Positions 16,641 to 27,056 are shown, counted from the stretch's first letter. The stretch: 51,466 nt of DNA from Propionivibrio sp. (GCF_016790145.1 NZ_JAEUOI010000019.1:1-51466), one strand, 5' to 3'. The notes: generated by a model from the sequence alone, not told the origin. Numbers and translations: made by a program.

Positions 16641-18152
16641 CTACATCTTGCAGTTGGCTGGCGAACCGCGGTGGCTGCCACGGCCGCAGCGTCCACCGAC
16701 GATGTCTGGCCGCGCCACTGGCCCACGCTTTGCCGCGCGGCTTGCCGAGCTAGGGAGCGCTGGCACGGCATCGTCGTAAAGCCAGGCGTGTAGCAGCGGG
16801 CGCACCGAGCCATCGCCGCTGAAGTGGACGGCGGTGCGGATGAAATCCTCCGAGGTGATGTTGCCGCCGCGATTGTCCTGGACGAAATGGCGCAGAATGT
16901 TGAAGAAGCTACTGTCGCCGACTTTGAGGCGCAGCGCATAGAGTGTAGCTGCACCGCGGTAATAGGTGCGATCCGAGAACATTTGGTCGGGTGCATCCAC
17001 CACGGCTGGTCCAACCTGCTGGTCAGCGACAAAATCGTAGATTGCCAGCATGTCATCTTCGAAAGCCGCCCGGTTGTGACGGTTTTTCCAGAGCACTTCG
17101 AAATAGGTGGCCGATCCTTCGGCGATCCACAGATCTTCCCATTTCGCTACTGAAATCGAATTGCCGATCCATTGGTGGGCTAGCTCATGCGCTACCAGTA
17201 CCTCGTCGGGGGGATTCGTACCCGCCGGAAAGGTCGACATCGCCTGGGTCTCCAGCGCGTAATAGAGGAGCGGATCTTCGACGATGACCGAGCCGTAGCT
17301 GGCAAACGGATAGCGGCCAATCAGAGTTTCGAAATAAGCGATCATCGGGCCTGCCTTTGCATAGACATCGATGTGCGACTGCGGCACGCCTGCGGGTGCA
17401 TAAACGCGGATGGGCGTTCTGTCAGGAGCGTGGGTGAGATCGAGTTCGAACTTGTTGACATGAACGGTCGCCAACCACGATGTCATCGGCTCCAGCATGG
17501 TCCATTCGAACCGCCGCTTCGATCCCAGCGGCTTTGAGCCAACGAAGAAGCCGTTGGCCACGCCAGTGTAGCCGGCAGGCACGGTGATGCCAAAAGTGTA
17601 GCTCGCCTTATCGGTTGGCTCATCATTTACCGGGAAGAAGCTCGAGGCACCGACCGGCTCGCTGACCGCATAGGTGGCGTCCTGATATTTGAACCAGCCG
17701 AGGAATAGTTCATCACTAGACGCTGTAGGGTCGATAAGCGGATCGGGCACGCCGCCATAGTTGATGCCGAGCCAGAAGATACTGCCCGCGGGAATTGGCC
17801 CGTCCGGCGTGATAGTGAGTTTGTCGTCGGCCTGGCTGAAGCCAGCAGCAATACCGTTGATCTTCACATTTGAAACGGCGAGGGCATGGAGATCGAGTTT
17901 GAAACTGCTCAACCGCTTTTGCGCCCGGATCATGATCGCCGTTTTGCCGTCCAATTGTCCCGAAACCGGGTCTACATCAAGGTCGATGTTATAGTGAATG
18001 ACGTCGATTCCGTTGTTCCCGAAGGTGGGGAAGAACGGATCAATGGCCAGCGCCGGGCCAGTACCGCATGCCAACGCAAGCGCCAACCAACAGCCAATAA
18101 GCGGCCGAAACGAAATCGAGCGGGACCAGATCATCAGGACTGACATTTTCAT
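16641..18152 (-). CDS. Secreted M1 family metallopeptidase (aminopeptidase N-like)
   Basis: About 503 residues from the ATG at 18152, which follows GAGGAG; the open frame upstream to 18260 is not signal-like. A signal peptide ends at about residue 36 (ACGTGPALA). The M1 zinc site is complete: HELAHQW with the third ligand Glu in WIAEGSATYFE, and the catalytic Tyr in TYYRGA. The substrate-binding motif reads ALETQAMSTF. The C-terminal ERAP-like helical domain is absent, as in compact bacterial M1 proteins. It likely trims peptides in the periplasm or outside the cell. The last 35 residues are Arg/Ser/Gly-rich and unlike a folded terminus, so the true end may have been changed by a frameshift. 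Confidence 0.87.
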   Translation of the reverse strand: MKMSVLMIWSRSISFRPLIGCWLALALACGTGPALAIDPFFPTFGNNGIDVIHYNIDLDVDPVSGQLDGKTAIMIRAQKRLSSFKLDLHALAVSNVKINGIAAGFSQADDKLTITPDGPIPAGSIFWLGINYGGVPDPLIDPTASSDELFLGWFKYQDATYAVSEPVGASSFFPVNDEPTDKASYTFGITVPAGYTGVANGFFVGSKPLGSKRRFEWTMLEPMTSWLATVHVNKFELDLTHAPDRTPIRVYAPAGVPQSHIDVYAKAGPMIAYFETLIGRYPFASYGSVIVEDPLLYYALETQAMSTFPAGTNPPDEVLVAHELAHQWIGNSISVAKWEDLWIAEGSATYFEVLWKNRHNRAAFEDDMLAIYDFVADQQVGPAVVDAPDQMFSDRTYYRGAATLYALRLKVGDSSFFNILRHFVQDNRGGNITSEDFIRTAVHFSGDGSVRPLLHAWLYDDAVPALPSSASRAAKRGPVARPDIVGGRCGRGSHRGSPANCKM

Positions 18153-18751
18153 CTTAAACTCCTCACTGCGGCGAAGGGTAGGAAAACCAACTGGCATCAG
18201 ACGATTATGGCTGAGCAGGGTGCCCCAGTCAATCGCCGGTTCCGGACCGTAATGCGTCACGATTCGCAGAAGATTGCTCCGAATGGCGCCTCAAGTACGA
18301 TCCTCGCCCTGACGAGCGGCGCCTCATCCTTTCTCCTGCCCGCATCTACCGGGCGATTCGCTGATCGAACTCAATGTCCGGTGCGGGCTGGGCGCAAACG
18401 CCCCATTGCGGATCGTTGCCCTCCTGTTCTGCTGCCGTAGGCATCTCCCGCAGCGGCGGTCGACGATCCGGACTATTGATCTCCAGTAGCAGTGATCAAA
18501 TGGCCGCAGAGGAGCGGCCCCTCAAAAGGCTGCCGTCAGCGAACTACGTAACACGAAACTCATTCCGAAGTCATTGACTTCGACTGACCGGAATCACTGT
18601 GAAGCTGTCTCTGAAGCAAGAATCCTGACTGGATCTTTTGGGATGGACTGAGACAGTCAACAAAACTCAAGCACATCATGAATCCCCGCTGAATGCTGCA
18701 ACGCGCCATGGCTTCTGCATATCAACCGGCTAGTTTCATTGCCTCCGCCGC
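18153..18751. other. Gene-free spacer of about 600 bases
   Basis: Between the divergently placed start of the M1 peptidase and the end of rlmD. No coding frame carries recognisable motifs. A short near-palindrome occurs around 18560-18600 (CATTCCGAAGTCATTGACTTCG). Both flanking genes are on the minus strand, so the peptidase promoter probably lies in the right part (after 18152). Confidence 0.5.
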
Positions 18752-20050
18752 TCAGCCCCTTTCGAACTGCGCAATCGATTCCACGTGTGAAGTATTGGGA
18801 AACATGTTGACCACCCCAGCACCTTTCAGTCGATATCCCTTCTGCGTAACCAGAATCGCTGCATCGCGCGCCAGTGTTGCCGGACTGCACGACACATAGA
18901 CAATGCGTCGCGGCCCGTCCTCGCCAATCGAATTGATGAGTTCCACCGCGCCTTCGCGCGGCGGGTCGATCAGCATCTTGTCGAGATGTCCAAGCGCGGC
19001 CAGCGTTTCCGGCGTCGCTGCAAAGAGATTGGCGACGCTATACTCGACCTGCCCAGCCAGTCCATTGGCGGCGGCATTCTCGGCGGCCCGACGGACCAGA
19101 TCGGCACTGCCCTCGATACCCAGCACGCGGGCGCCGGAGCGGGCAATCGGCAGGGTGAAGTTGCCCAGCCCGCAAAACATGTCGGCCACCCGCTCGCCCG
19201 ACTGCGGGTCAAGCAGCGTCAGCGCTCGACGCACCAGAACACGGTTGATGGCGTGATTGACCTGGGTGAATTCGGTGGGCGAAAAGAAATGCTCGATGTC
19301 GTAATCCGGCAAACGGTAGGAAAGCTTCGGTCCGTCGATCGGGTAAAAGCGGTAGGCGGTAGCGGGCCCCTTGGGTTGCAGGTAGAACACCACGCTGTAC
19401 CGATCGGCAAAAGCGCGCAGCAAGTCCTCATCGGCGCTACTGAGCGGTTCGAGAATGCGCAAAACCAGCGCCGTGACGTATTCGCCGACAGCCACTTCGA
19501 TCTGCGGCATGGCCTTGCAGATCGACAAAGCCGAGACCAGTTCACGCAAGGGCAGCAGCAGCGCCGAGACCTGCGGCGTCAGGATCTCGCACCGGCGCAT
19601 GTCGGCGACATAACTGCTCTTGCGCTCATGGAAGCCGATCAGCACGCCGCCTTTCTTGGGCACCATGCGGGCCGAAAGACGCGCGCGCTGGCGATAACCC
19701 CACGGCGCACCATAAATCGGCGAATAAAGCTGCCCTGCCTTGATCCGGCCGAGATGCCAGAGGTTGGATTCAAGCACCCGCTGCTTGGCGGCAACCTGCG
19801 CGTCCGGGTCCAGATGCTGCATGCTGCACCCGCCGCAGACGCCGAAATGCGGGCACTTGGGCGTCACCCGATCAGGCGAGGCCTTGAGGATACGCAGCGT
19901 GTGGGCCACCTCAAAGCTCGGTTTCCGGCGAAAAATGGTGTACTCGATATGCTCGCCAGGCAAGGCGCCCTCGACAAAAATGGTCTTGCCCTCAAGCCGC
20001 GTGATTCCGCGCGCTTCGTGATCCAGCGATTCAATGATTCCGCTCGGCAT
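18752..20050 (-). CDS. rlmD: 23S rRNA (uracil-5-)-methyltransferase RlmD
   Basis: 432 residues, the family length. The [4Fe-4S] site is C66, C72, C75 ([10 protein letters not shown]) plus the Cys in RRCEIL. The methyltransferase fold shows [14 protein letters not shown] (SAM site), DPPREGA, and the catalytic Cys in [13 protein letters not shown]. It converts U1939 of 23S rRNA to 5-methyluridine. An N-terminal TRAM-like segment begins at the first residues ([12 protein letters not shown]). It lies downstream of the feo/mnmD cluster on the same strand with a 59-base gap, so it may be separately transcribed. Confidence 0.93.
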   Translation of the reverse strand: MPSGIIESLDHEARGITRLEGKTIFVEGALPGEHIEYTIFRRKPSFEVAHTLRILKASPDRVTPKCPHFGVCGGCSMQHLDPDAQVAAKQRVLESNLWHLGRIKAGQLYSPIYGAPWGYRQRARLSARMVPKKGGVLIGFHERKSSYVADMRRCEILTPQVSALLLPLRELVSALSICKAMPQIEVAVGEYVTALVLRILEPLSSADEDLLRAFADRYSVVFYLQPKGPATAYRFYPIDGPKLSYRLPDYDIEHFFSPTEFTQVNHAINRVLVRRALTLLDPQSGERVADMFCGLGNFTLPIARSGARVLGIEGSADLVRRAAENAAANGLAGQVEYSVANLFAATPETLAALGHLDKMLIDPPREGAVELINSIGEDGPRRIVYVSCSPATLARDAAILVTQKGYRLKGAGVVNMFPNTSHVESIAQFERG

Positions 20051-20109
20051 GCCACTTCCCTGAGAAAAAACACGACATTTTAACGGTCTATCACGCTTCG
20101 GCGAAATTA

Positions 20110-20892
20110 CTATCCACTATCGCCCTGCGCATAGCGAGCGACCAGCATTTGCCGCTTGCCGGCGAAACCGGGGCGTTTCTCGACATCGAACTGGGCTGCG
20201 GCCAGTGACTGGCGCACACTCGCAGCAACCGACCAGGTGGCTAGCGTTGCACCACTCACGGCAACACGCGCCAGCGAACGGCACAGCGCCGGCGACCACA
20301 ACTCGGGATTCCTGGCGGGCGAAAAGCCATCGAGATAGAAGGCATCGACCGCCGTAGCCAGCCTGGGCAGGGTGTCGACGGCATCGCCGAAGACGAGCGT
20401 GAGGACTACCCGGGCACTATCAAATTCAAGTCGATACACACCCGGCTGCAGCACAGGCCAGTGCTGACGGAGTTGTTCGGCGAGCAGTGCAAATTCAGGC
20501 CAGGCAGCCTGGGCAAGTGCCAGATCGGTGGCCTGGAACGGATGCTTTTCAAACGAAATGAAGTGCAGTTCCTGACAACGTTGCGGGTCGTCGCGCCACG
20601 CCAGCCAGGTGGCCAGAAAGTTGAGCCCGAGGCCGAAGCCGGTCTCCAGGATGACGAAGCGTTCCCGGCCCTGCCAGCGCGCCGGAAGACCGTTGCCGGC
20701 AAGAAAGACGTGACGCGCCTGGGCATGCCCACCGGCCGCCGAGTGGTAGATGTCGCCGTAGATTTCCGAAACCGGCGTACCGTCGGTGGCATGGGTCAGA
20801 CAGGCCGGTTCAAGTGGCATGGCACAAGGTTTTCCCGGGCTCAGCCGATATGGATTGCGCTCGTTGTGCATGCCCTTTGTTTCATCCCGCAC
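20110..20892 (-). CDS. mnmD: tRNA mnm5U methyltransferase, stand-alone MnmD (MnmC methyltransferase domain)
   Basis: Up to 260 residues; family alignment favours the ATG at 20820 ([18 protein letters not shown]), with ATG at 20871 and 20892 also open. The SAM motif is [14 protein letters not shown] and the DUF752 signature is [16 protein letters not shown]. In E. coli this domain is fused to an FAD oxidoreductase in MnmC; here the protein ends after the methyltransferase part and no FAD domain is encoded next to it. It performs the last methyl transfer to form mnm5U in the wobble position of certain tRNAs. The longest frame overlaps the end of feoB, so it is probably co-transcribed with the iron operon. 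Confidence 0.85.
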   Translation of the reverse strand: MRDETKGMHNERNPYRLSPGKPCAMPLEPACLTHATDGTPVSEIYGDIYHSAAGGHAQARHVFLAGNGLPARWQGRERFVILETGFGLGLNFLATWLAWRDDPQRCQELHFISFEKHPFQATDLALAQAAWPEFALLAEQLRQHWPVLQPGVYRLEFDSARVVLTLVFGDAVDTLPRLATAVDAFYLDGFSPARNPELWSPALCRSLARVAVSGATLATWSVAASVRQSLAAAQFDVEKRPGFAGKRQMLVARYAQGDSG

Positions 20893-22795
20893 CCATTGCC
20901 AGCGCTACCCGATAGGTGATGAACGAGGCGGCATAGGCCAGTGCAAACAGATAGCCGGCCATGATCAGGGGCATCGTCCAGCCGCCGGTCTCGCGCTTGA
21001 CTGTCGCCAGAGTGGACAGACACTGCGGGGCAAACACATACCAGGCAAGCAGCGACAGCGCGGTGGCCAGGCTCCAGCTCTGCGCGATCAGTGGTGCCAG
21101 CGCTTGTGCCGTATCTTCACCCGTTGCCGAGAGGGCATAGACGGTGCCGAGTGCGCTGACCGCCACTTCTCGTGCCGCCAGCCCCGGCACCAGCGCGATG
21201 CTGATCTGCCAGTTGAAGCCAATCGGTGCAAAGATCACCGCCAGCGCATGCCCCAGCATCCCCGCCAGGCTGTACTCGATCGCCGCTCCGCTGGCTCCGT
21301 CCGGCGGCGACGGAAAGCTCGCCAGGAACCACAGCAGGATGGTCAGCACCAGGATGATACCGCCGACCCGCTTCATGAAGATAATCACTCGCTGCCAGAT
21401 ACCGATCGCGATGTTGCGTACCGTCGGCAAGTGATAACTGGGCATTTCCATCATCAGCGGGCGTACTTGCCGGCCAGCCTCGGTAAAGCGCTTGAGCACC
21501 CAGGCCACGGCCAGCGCACCGAGCACGCCGGCAAAGTACAACGCCAGCAACACCAGCCCCTGCAACTCGAGCATGCCCCACACCACTCGCTGCGGGATGA
21601 AGGCGCCGATCAGCAGCGCATAAACGGGTAGCCGGGCCGAACAGGTCATCAGCGGAGCGATCATGATCGTCACCAGACGGTCGCGCGTATTGGCGATGGT
21701 GCGTGCGGCCATGATGCCCGGGATGGCGCAGGCGAAACTTGACAGCATCGGTATGAACGAACGTCCGCTCAGACCGACACTACCCATCACCCGGTCAAGC
21801 AGAAATGCCGCACGCGGCAGGTAACCCGATTCTTCAAGGACAAGAATGAAGAAGTAGAGAATGACGATCTGTGGCAGGAATACCAGCACCCCGCCGGCTC
21901 CGGCAATCACGCCATCGACGATCAGGCTCCTGAACCACATCTCCGGCAATACGGCACTGACGGCCTCGCCGAGGCTGGCGGTTGCCGTCTTGATCAGCGT
22001 CATCGGAACCTCAGCCCAGGAAAACACCGCCTGGAAGACCAGGAACAGCACCACTGCCAGCAGCAGCGGTCCGAACACCGGATGCAGCACGACGCTGTCG
22101 ATACGATCGCTCGGCGTGTGCGGAACCACCGCATCCAGCCCGAGGCGCTGGAGGATGTGACGCACGACAAGGTGGTCAGGCTCGTCGCCACTGGGATCGC
22201 TCGGCGTGCTCGTGCTCGCCAGGCCGGGTACTGGCGTTGTCAGCGCCATGGAACGCCACATCGCCGGGTCATCGAACAAGGCCAGCAGGGGCTCGGCTCC
22301 CGAACTCTGAATGGCGACGGTACTGACGACCGGCAGGCCAAGTTCAGCCGCCAGCGCCTCGGGGACGACCCTGATGCCGCGCTTCTCGGCCAGATCCGCC
22401 ATGTTGAGCGCCACCACACAGGGCAGTCCCAACCGTTTGACGGCCAGCGCCAGACGCAGATTGCGCCGCAGGTTGGTGGCGTCGACGACGCACACCACCA
22501 GATCCGGTCGCTTTTCGCCGGCCGCACGGCCAAACAGCACATCGCAGGTCACGTGCTCATCCGGTGAGCGCGGGTAGAGGCTGTAAGCACCCGGCAGGTC
22601 GAGCACGCGCAAGGTTTTGCCGGCCGGTGTCGTCAGCCGACCCTCCTTGCGTTCGACCGTCACGCCGGCGTAGTTGGCGACCTTCTGCCGGCTGCCGGTA
22701 AGCAGGTTGAACAGCGCGGTTTTGCCGCAATTCGGATTACCGACCAGGGCCAGCAGCGGACCGCTCGGGTGCAGGTGAATTACTGCCTGATTCAT
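20882..22795 (-). CDS. feoB: Ferrous iron transporter FeoB
   Basis: 637 residues, at the short end for FeoB (E. coli 773). The cytosolic G domain has GNPNCGKT (G1), DLPG (G3) and NMAD (G4). A membrane domain of about eight helices starts near 235, with two Gate motifs of the family ([26 protein letters not shown] and its repeat-type partner around [16 protein letters not shown]). It imports Fe(II) across the inner membrane under GTP control. The start overlaps feoA by ATGA. No FeoC gene follows. A Fur box heads the operon. Confidence 0.96.
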   Translation of the reverse strand: MNQAVIHLHPSGPLLALVGNPNCGKTALFNLLTGSRQKVANYAGVTVERKEGRLTTPAGKTLRVLDLPGAYSLYPRSPDEHVTCDVLFGRAAGEKRPDLVVCVVDATNLRRNLRLALAVKRLGLPCVVALNMADLAEKRGIRVVPEALAAELGLPVVSTVAIQSSGAEPLLALFDDPAMWRSMALTTPVPGLASTSTPSDPSGDEPDHLVVRHILQRLGLDAVVPHTPSDRIDSVVLHPVFGPLLLAVVLFLVFQAVFSWAEVPMTLIKTATASLGEAVSAVLPEMWFRSLIVDGVIAGAGGVLVFLPQIVILYFFILVLEESGYLPRAAFLLDRVMGSVGLSGRSFIPMLSSFACAIPGIMAARTIANTRDRLVTIMIAPLMTCSARLPVYALLIGAFIPQRVVWGMLELQGLVLLALYFAGVLGALAVAWVLKRFTEAGRQVRPLMMEMPSYHLPTVRNIAIGIWQRVIIFMKRVGGIILVLTILLWFLASFPSPPDGASGAAIEYSLAGMLGHALAVIFAPIGFNWQISIALVPGLAAREVAVSALGTVYALSATGEDTAQALAPLIAQSWSLATALSLLAWYVFAPQCLSTLATVKRETGGWTMPLIMAGYLFALAYAASFITYRVALAMGAG

Positions 22796-23088
22796 GATTT
22801 GCCCTCCTCAAGACAGGGATGAGTGGCTGTCGCCACGCGCACACAGGCGGCTTCAGCCCGGCGCAAGGCAAAGGTCGATTGGCCGATGCGAACGACCAGC
22901 GGATCGCCACCGGGCAGGCCACGCGCCATCAACATTACGTGTTCGCCAACGATGAAGCCGATTTCTTCCAGCCAGCGCGCCCATTCGGGAGCGGCGTGCG
23001 GCGCCCGGACGTGCTCGACGACAAGCGCCTGGCCGATTTCTGCATGATCGAGGGTTGATCCCGATTTAAAGTCAATTTTGTTTTTCAT
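22792..23088 (-). CDS. feoA: Ferrous iron transport protein FeoA
   Basis: 98 residues with the SH3-like FeoA fold pattern: LEEIGFIVGEHVMLMARGLPGGDPLVVRIG followed by FALRRAEAACVRV. It is a small cytosolic partner needed for FeoB function. The first 14 residues are a short extension. It overlaps feoB by ATGA and lies 11 bases after the outer-membrane protein gene, so the three form one operon. Confidence 0.93.
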   Translation of the reverse strand: MKNKIDFKSGSTLDHAEIGQALVVEHVRAPHAAPEWARWLEEIGFIVGEHVMLMARGLPGGDPLVVRIGQSTFALRRAEAACVRVATATHPCLEEGKS

Positions 23089-23099
23089 AGAACCCCCGG

Positions 23100-23924
23100 T
23101 TATCTGAAACGCCAGGTCAACCCGGCGGTGACGGCATTGCTCGTGGTACGGGGGTGCTCGTTATTCTGGGTTCTGATCAGACCCAGCGCAATATCGATGT
23201 CCTTGTCCGGCGAATAAATGGTGCCGACCTCAACGAAATCAGTGCGAACCCGATTCTCGCTGGAGCGTGCATAGCGGGTTCCGACGTCCAGCGCCAGCCT
23301 CCATTCCTCGCTGACATTCCAGACCGGCGCTAGCGATAGACGAGCAACTGTCTGATCGGGATTGGTCAGCGTGTCGCTAAAGCAGAAGCGGCTGACACCG
23401 GCATTGGCATGAATGGCGCCAAATGAAAACTCCTGAGTAAGAATCAGCGTCAGGGCACCTGAAGTCTTGGCGGTACCAATCCCCGCATCCTCAAGCGAAC
23501 GGCTCACCGGCAGAAAAACCTCCGGCTTGAAAGCAAAACTGGTCTTGCTGTCTTCATTCTCATAAAAGCGCCACTTGGCCCCCAGCACCGGGTTGGCTGT
23601 GCCGTTGGCATCACCGCCAACCGTATTGGATCGAACCCGGACATGGCCTATAGCAGCATACACGTCGATCGTTTCGCTTAGCCCGCGGGTATAGACCACG
23701 GGGAAAACCTGTGTCCGCTGGGTGTTATCGGCAGTCGTTGCGCGATCCTCATTGAAAGAGAGTTCGATCTGATTTCCGCCGTCGCCCTGCGTAGCCGTGT
23801 CGTCGGTGATCAGCGGCTGGAGGGCGAAAGCCGGGAGCGAGAATCCGGCAAGCAATAGCAGAACGGTTCGGGTTGTGAAGCACGTGCTCGATTTCATGAA
23901 AGCTTTGGGCATTGGGAAGAACAT
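23100..23924 (-). CDS. Putative outer-membrane beta-barrel protein of the feo operon (phenol MetA-like)
   Basis: Up to 274 residues; ATGs at 23924, 23912 and 23897 are open, and the last gives the tidiest signal peptide (MKSSTCFTTRTVLLLLAGFSLPAFA). None has a clear Shine-Dalgarno. After the signal, alternating polar/hydrophobic strands (IELSFNEDR, VYAAIGHVRVRS, LGAKWRFYENED, AVTAGLTWRFR) and a terminal aromatic-basic residue are typical of beta-barrels, and ITDDTATQGDGGNQIELS matches the start of MetA/transporter-type outer-membrane proteins. It is cotranscribed with feoA and feoB behind a Fur box, so a role in iron entry across the outer membrane is likely but inferred. Confidence 0.75.
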   Translation of the reverse strand: MFFPMPKAFMKSSTCFTTRTVLLLLAGFSLPAFALQPLITDDTATQGDGGNQIELSFNEDRATTADNTQRTQVFPVVYTRGLSETIDVYAAIGHVRVRSNTVGGDANGTANPVLGAKWRFYENEDSKTSFAFKPEVFLPVSRSLEDAGIGTAKTSGALTLILTQEFSFGAIHANAGVSRFCFSDTLTNPDQTVARLSLAPVWNVSEEWRLALDVGTRYARSSENRVRTDFVEVGTIYSPDKDIDIALGLIRTQNNEHPRTTSNAVTAGLTWRFR

Positions 23925-23965
23925 CGTTTAAAGAGGGCTTAGTTGAGAACAGTTATCATCCTACA

Positions 23966-23980
23966 TGATAATTATTCTCA
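23966..23980. promoter_or_regulatory. Fur box of the feo operon
   Basis: TGATAATTATTCTCA matches the 7-1-7 Fur repeat TGATAAT-N-ATTATCA at 13 of 14 fixed positions. An overlapping perfect inverted repeat, TTATCAT/ATGATAA, occupies 23953-23971, so tandem Fur dimers could bind. It lies 40-70 bases upstream of the outer-membrane protein start, in AT-rich sequence where the promoter must be. It fits iron-repressed expression of the operon. Confidence 0.85.
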
Positions 23981-24160
23981 TTTGTATATTTTATTTAATA
24001 AAACCGCAAGAGGCTCTCATCCAGCTCGGTACGATTTACTGCCACCAAAATACATTACTCTTGAACAACACACGCAAGTGTCGTACCAGTGCGCCAGTGA
24101 AGACGGGTATACTTGGAGGCCTTGGCGTTTCACTACTGCCCACACGAAAAAATAGCAATA

Positions 24161-26485
24161 ATGACCCTCCGCAACCTGCCGCCTTCAGTAGCCAGTCAAA
24201 CCCTTTCAGGCACTTCGCTGATTCCCCTGCCACCGCCGTGGCAGACCCACGTCGATTCACAACTCGCCGGGGGTGAGAAAGTTCTGGCCTGGCTGGAGAT
24301 TGACCTTGATTCCCAACTGCGTTTTTCCCCCGGCCTGGTGGTTCTGACCAATCAGCGCCTGCTCGCCACTACGGCGAACGATCGAAGCTGGCAGACGCAT
24401 TCGTTCCGCCCCGGATTGACGCTGACGCGCCGCGACCATTCGGGCGTCGGCAGTCTCGAGCTCTTTGCAGCGGACGCGCGACTGGCCCTCTGGCGCTATA
24501 CGCTGGGCGGCGACATCGCCGCCGGTCGACTGATCGAGCACTTTACGCGACAACTCGCCTTCCACCTCACGGGAGAGGTTCCGCCAGCGCCGACACAGGC
24601 CCTGTGCCCGAAATGCGAAACGCCGCTGCTCGCCGGCCAGGAAGAGTGCCCGCTGTGCAGCAAGGAAATCCACACGCCGCCCTCGACATGGACGCTGTTC
24701 CGCCTGTGGCGCTTCGCCTACCCCTACCGCTGGCGTCTGCTTGCCGGCTTCCTGCTGTCATTGGGATCAACCGCGGCAACCCTGGTCCCGCCGTATCTGA
24801 CGATGCCGATGATGGACAAGGTGCTGATCCCGTTCCAGAACGGCCAGCCGATCAACAGCGGCCTGGTGATGCTCTACCTCTCCGGCCTGTTCGGTGCGGC
24901 GCTGCTGGCCTGGGTGCTCGGCTGGGCGCGCTCCTACATACTGGCGCTGGTCTCCGAACGCATCGGTGCCGACCTGCGCACGACGACCTACGAGCACCTG
25001 CTGAAACTTTCACAGGAATACTTCGGCGGCAAGCGAACGGGCGATCTGATGGCGCGCATCGGCTCGGAAACCGACCGCATCAATATTTTCATCTCGCTGC
25101 ACTTTCTCGATTTCGTCACCGACGTGCTGATGATCGTCATGACCAGCGTCATCCTGGTCTCGATCAACCCCTGGTTGGCGCTGGTGACCCTGCTCCCGCT
25201 GCCGATCATCGCTTTGCTGATTCACAAGGTGCGCGAAAAACTGCGTACCGGCTTCGAGCGTGTCGACCGCATCTGGGCTGAAGTTACCAATGTACTGGCT
25301 GACACCATCCCCGGCATTCGCGTGGTTAAGGCCTTCGCCCAGGAACAGCGCGAAGCGGCGCGCTTCCGGTCCGCCAACCTGCACAATCTCGAAGTCAACG
25401 ACAAGGTCAACAGGGTCTGGTCGCTGTTCTCGCCGACCGTCACCCTGCTGACCGAAATCGGACTGCTGGTCGTCTGGGCCTTCGGCATCTGGCAGATATC
25501 CAAAGAGGTCATCACGGTCGGCGTCCTGACTGCCTTCCTGGCCTACATCAGCCGCTTCTACCTGCGCCTGGACTCGATGAGCCGCATCGTTTCCGTGACG
25601 CAGAAAGCCGCCGCCGGAACCAAGCGCATTTTCGACATCCTCGACCATGTTTCGAGCGTTCCGGAACCCGTCAATCCGGTGCACCTGGCGACCGTCAGCG
25701 GCCGCATCGAGTTGCGCAATGTCGGCTTCCGTTACGGAACGCGCAGCGTCACACGCGACATCAGCTTCAAGATCGAGCCGGGTGAAATGATCGGCCTGGT
25801 CGGCCACAGCGGTTCCGGCAAGAGCACGATGGTCAACCTGATCTGTCGCTTCTACGACGTGACTGAAGGGGCCATCCTGATCGACGGCGTCGATATCCGC
25901 TCGCTGCCGGTCGCCGAATACAGAAAGCATATCGGTCTGGTGCTGCAGGAGCCCTTCCTGTTCTTCGGTACGATTGCCGAGAACATCGCCTACGGCAAAC
26001 CGGATGCGACCCGCGAGGAAATTGTCACCGCTGCACGAGCGGCGCACGCGCACGAATTCATCCTGCGTCTGGCGCACGGCTATGACTCGCTGGTCGGCGA
26101 ACGCGGCCAGGCGCTCTCCGGAGGCGAACGCCAGCGCATCTCGATCGCTCGCGCCTTGCTGATCGACCCGAAGATCCTGATCCTCGATGAAGCCACCTCG
26201 TCGGTCGACACGACCACCGAGAAGGAAATCCAGAAAGCCCTCGACAATCTGGTGCGCGGGCGCACGACAATTGCCATCGCGCACCGCCTGTCCACCCTGC
26301 GTGACGCCAACCGGCTGGTTGTGCTGGATCACGGCCGCATCGTCGAAGTCGGCAACCACGACGAACTGATGGCACAGGAAGGCCATTATTTCCGCCTTTA
26401 TCAGGCGCAGGCGCGCAACGTCGATACCGAGGCCGATCCGCTCAGCTTTGAAATTGCCGGCAAGGACGAAGGAGACCGCGAATGA
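24161..26485 (+). CDS. ABC exporter (permease-ATPase fusion), cyanophycin-associated type
   Basis: 774 residues from the ATG at 24161; TTG codons at 24113 and 24122, near GGAGG, are alternatives. An unusual N-terminal region (about 1-170) contains a zinc ribbon (CPKCETPLL...ECPLC), then six membrane helices (about 190-470) of the type IV exporter fold. The nucleotide-binding domain has GHSGSGKST (near 547), LVLQEPF, LSGGERQ, ILILDEATSSVD and AIAHRLST. The N-terminal part and the overlapping DUF1854 gene place it in the group that in many betaproteobacteria lies beside cyanophycin genes. No cphA or cphB is in the window. The exported substrate is unknown. Confidence 0.85.
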   Translation: MTLRNLPPSVASQTLSGTSLIPLPPPWQTHVDSQLAGGEKVLAWLEIDLDSQLRFSPGLVVLTNQRLLATTANDRSWQTHSFRPGLTLTRRDHSGVGSLELFAADARLALWRYTLGGDIAAGRLIEHFTRQLAFHLTGEVPPAPTQALCPKCETPLLAGQEECPLCSKEIHTPPSTWTLFRLWRFAYPYRWRLLAGFLLSLGSTAATLVPPYLTMPMMDKVLIPFQNGQPINSGLVMLYLSGLFGAALLAWVLGWARSYILALVSERIGADLRTTTYEHLLKLSQEYFGGKRTGDLMARIGSETDRINIFISLHFLDFVTDVLMIVMTSVILVSINPWLALVTLLPLPIIALLIHKVREKLRTGFERVDRIWAEVTNVLADTIPGIRVVKAFAQEQREAARFRSANLHNLEVNDKVNRVWSLFSPTVTLLTEIGLLVVWAFGIWQISKEVITVGVLTAFLAYISRFYLRLDSMSRIVSVTQKAAAGTKRIFDILDHVSSVPEPVNPVHLATVSGRIELRNVGFRYGTRSVTRDISFKIEPGEMIGLVGHSGSGKSTMVNLICRFYDVTEGAILIDGVDIRSLPVAEYRKHIGLVLQEPFLFFGTIAENIAYGKPDATREEIVTAARAAHAHEFILRLAHGYDSLVGERGQALSGGERQRISIARALLIDPKILILDEATSSVDTTTEKEIQKALDNLVRGRTTIAIAHRLSTLRDANRLVVLDHGRIVEVGNHDELMAQEGHYFRLYQAQARNVDTEADPLSFEIAGKDEGDRE

Positions 26486-26955
26486 CCGACTCCCCTGGTT
26501 ATCAACTGCAGCGTGACGCTTTTGGCCGTCTTCAATTGACCGGCGCTGACGGCGAAACCCATACCGGCGTTGTTCCGGTTCGCGCTTTTCCGATTGCCGC
26601 GCCGGACTGGGGTATTGCGCTGGTCGACCCGCACGGCAACGAACTGGCCTGGATTGATCGCCTGAGCGAGTTACCGGACGAGTTGCGCACTCTGGTTGAA
26701 AGCGAACTTGCCGGGCGTGAATTCATGCCCGTCATCAGCCGCATCGTCAGCGTATCGAGTTATGCCACACCCAGCACCTGGCAGATCGAAACCGATCATG
26801 GCGATACGCAGCTCGTGCTTAAGGGCGAAGAGGATATCCGCCGTCTGGCCCTGCAGGCGCTGTTGATCGCAGACAGCCACGGCATTTACTACCTGATCCG
26901 CGACCGTTATGCGCTTGACCTGCAAAGCCGCAAGATTCTGGACCGATTCCTTTGA
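26482..26955 (+). CDS. DUF1854 family protein, partner of the ABC exporter
   Basis: 157 residues, overlapping the transporter stop as ATGA. The family signatures are present: an N-terminal stretch DAFGRLQL, PVRAFPIAAPDWGIALVDPHG, and a C-terminal IYYLIRDRYALDLQSRKILDRFL. Soluble, without a signal peptide or membrane helix. No enzymatic motif is visible. The strict coupling suggests an accessory or regulatory subunit of the transporter. Confidence 0.85.
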   Translation: MTDSPGYQLQRDAFGRLQLTGADGETHTGVVPVRAFPIAAPDWGIALVDPHGNELAWIDRLSELPDELRTLVESELAGREFMPVISRIVSVSSYATPSTWQIETDHGDTQLVLKGEEDIRRLALQALLIADSHGIYYLIRDRYALDLQSRKILDRFL

Positions 26956-27056
26956 AACACCCTACGGCCTGTTATCCAGCGTACCGTGTCGGGCCGGGCG
27001 GTCGGGATTCACTTGTCGTATTTCTTCCTGCGCATTGCCTGCTAAAGGAATTATGA

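Noticed and set aside
18986..20083. A 365-codon plus-strand frame opposite rlmD
   Set aside because: Antisense shadow; rlmD carries complete catalytic and iron-sulfur motifs.
20786..21631. A 281-codon plus-strand frame opposite feoB
   Set aside because: Gln/His/Arg-rich shadow of a confident gene.
25010..26386. A 458-codon minus-strand frame opposite the ABC transporter
   Set aside because: Fully inside the well-supported transporter gene; shadow caused by high GC codon use.
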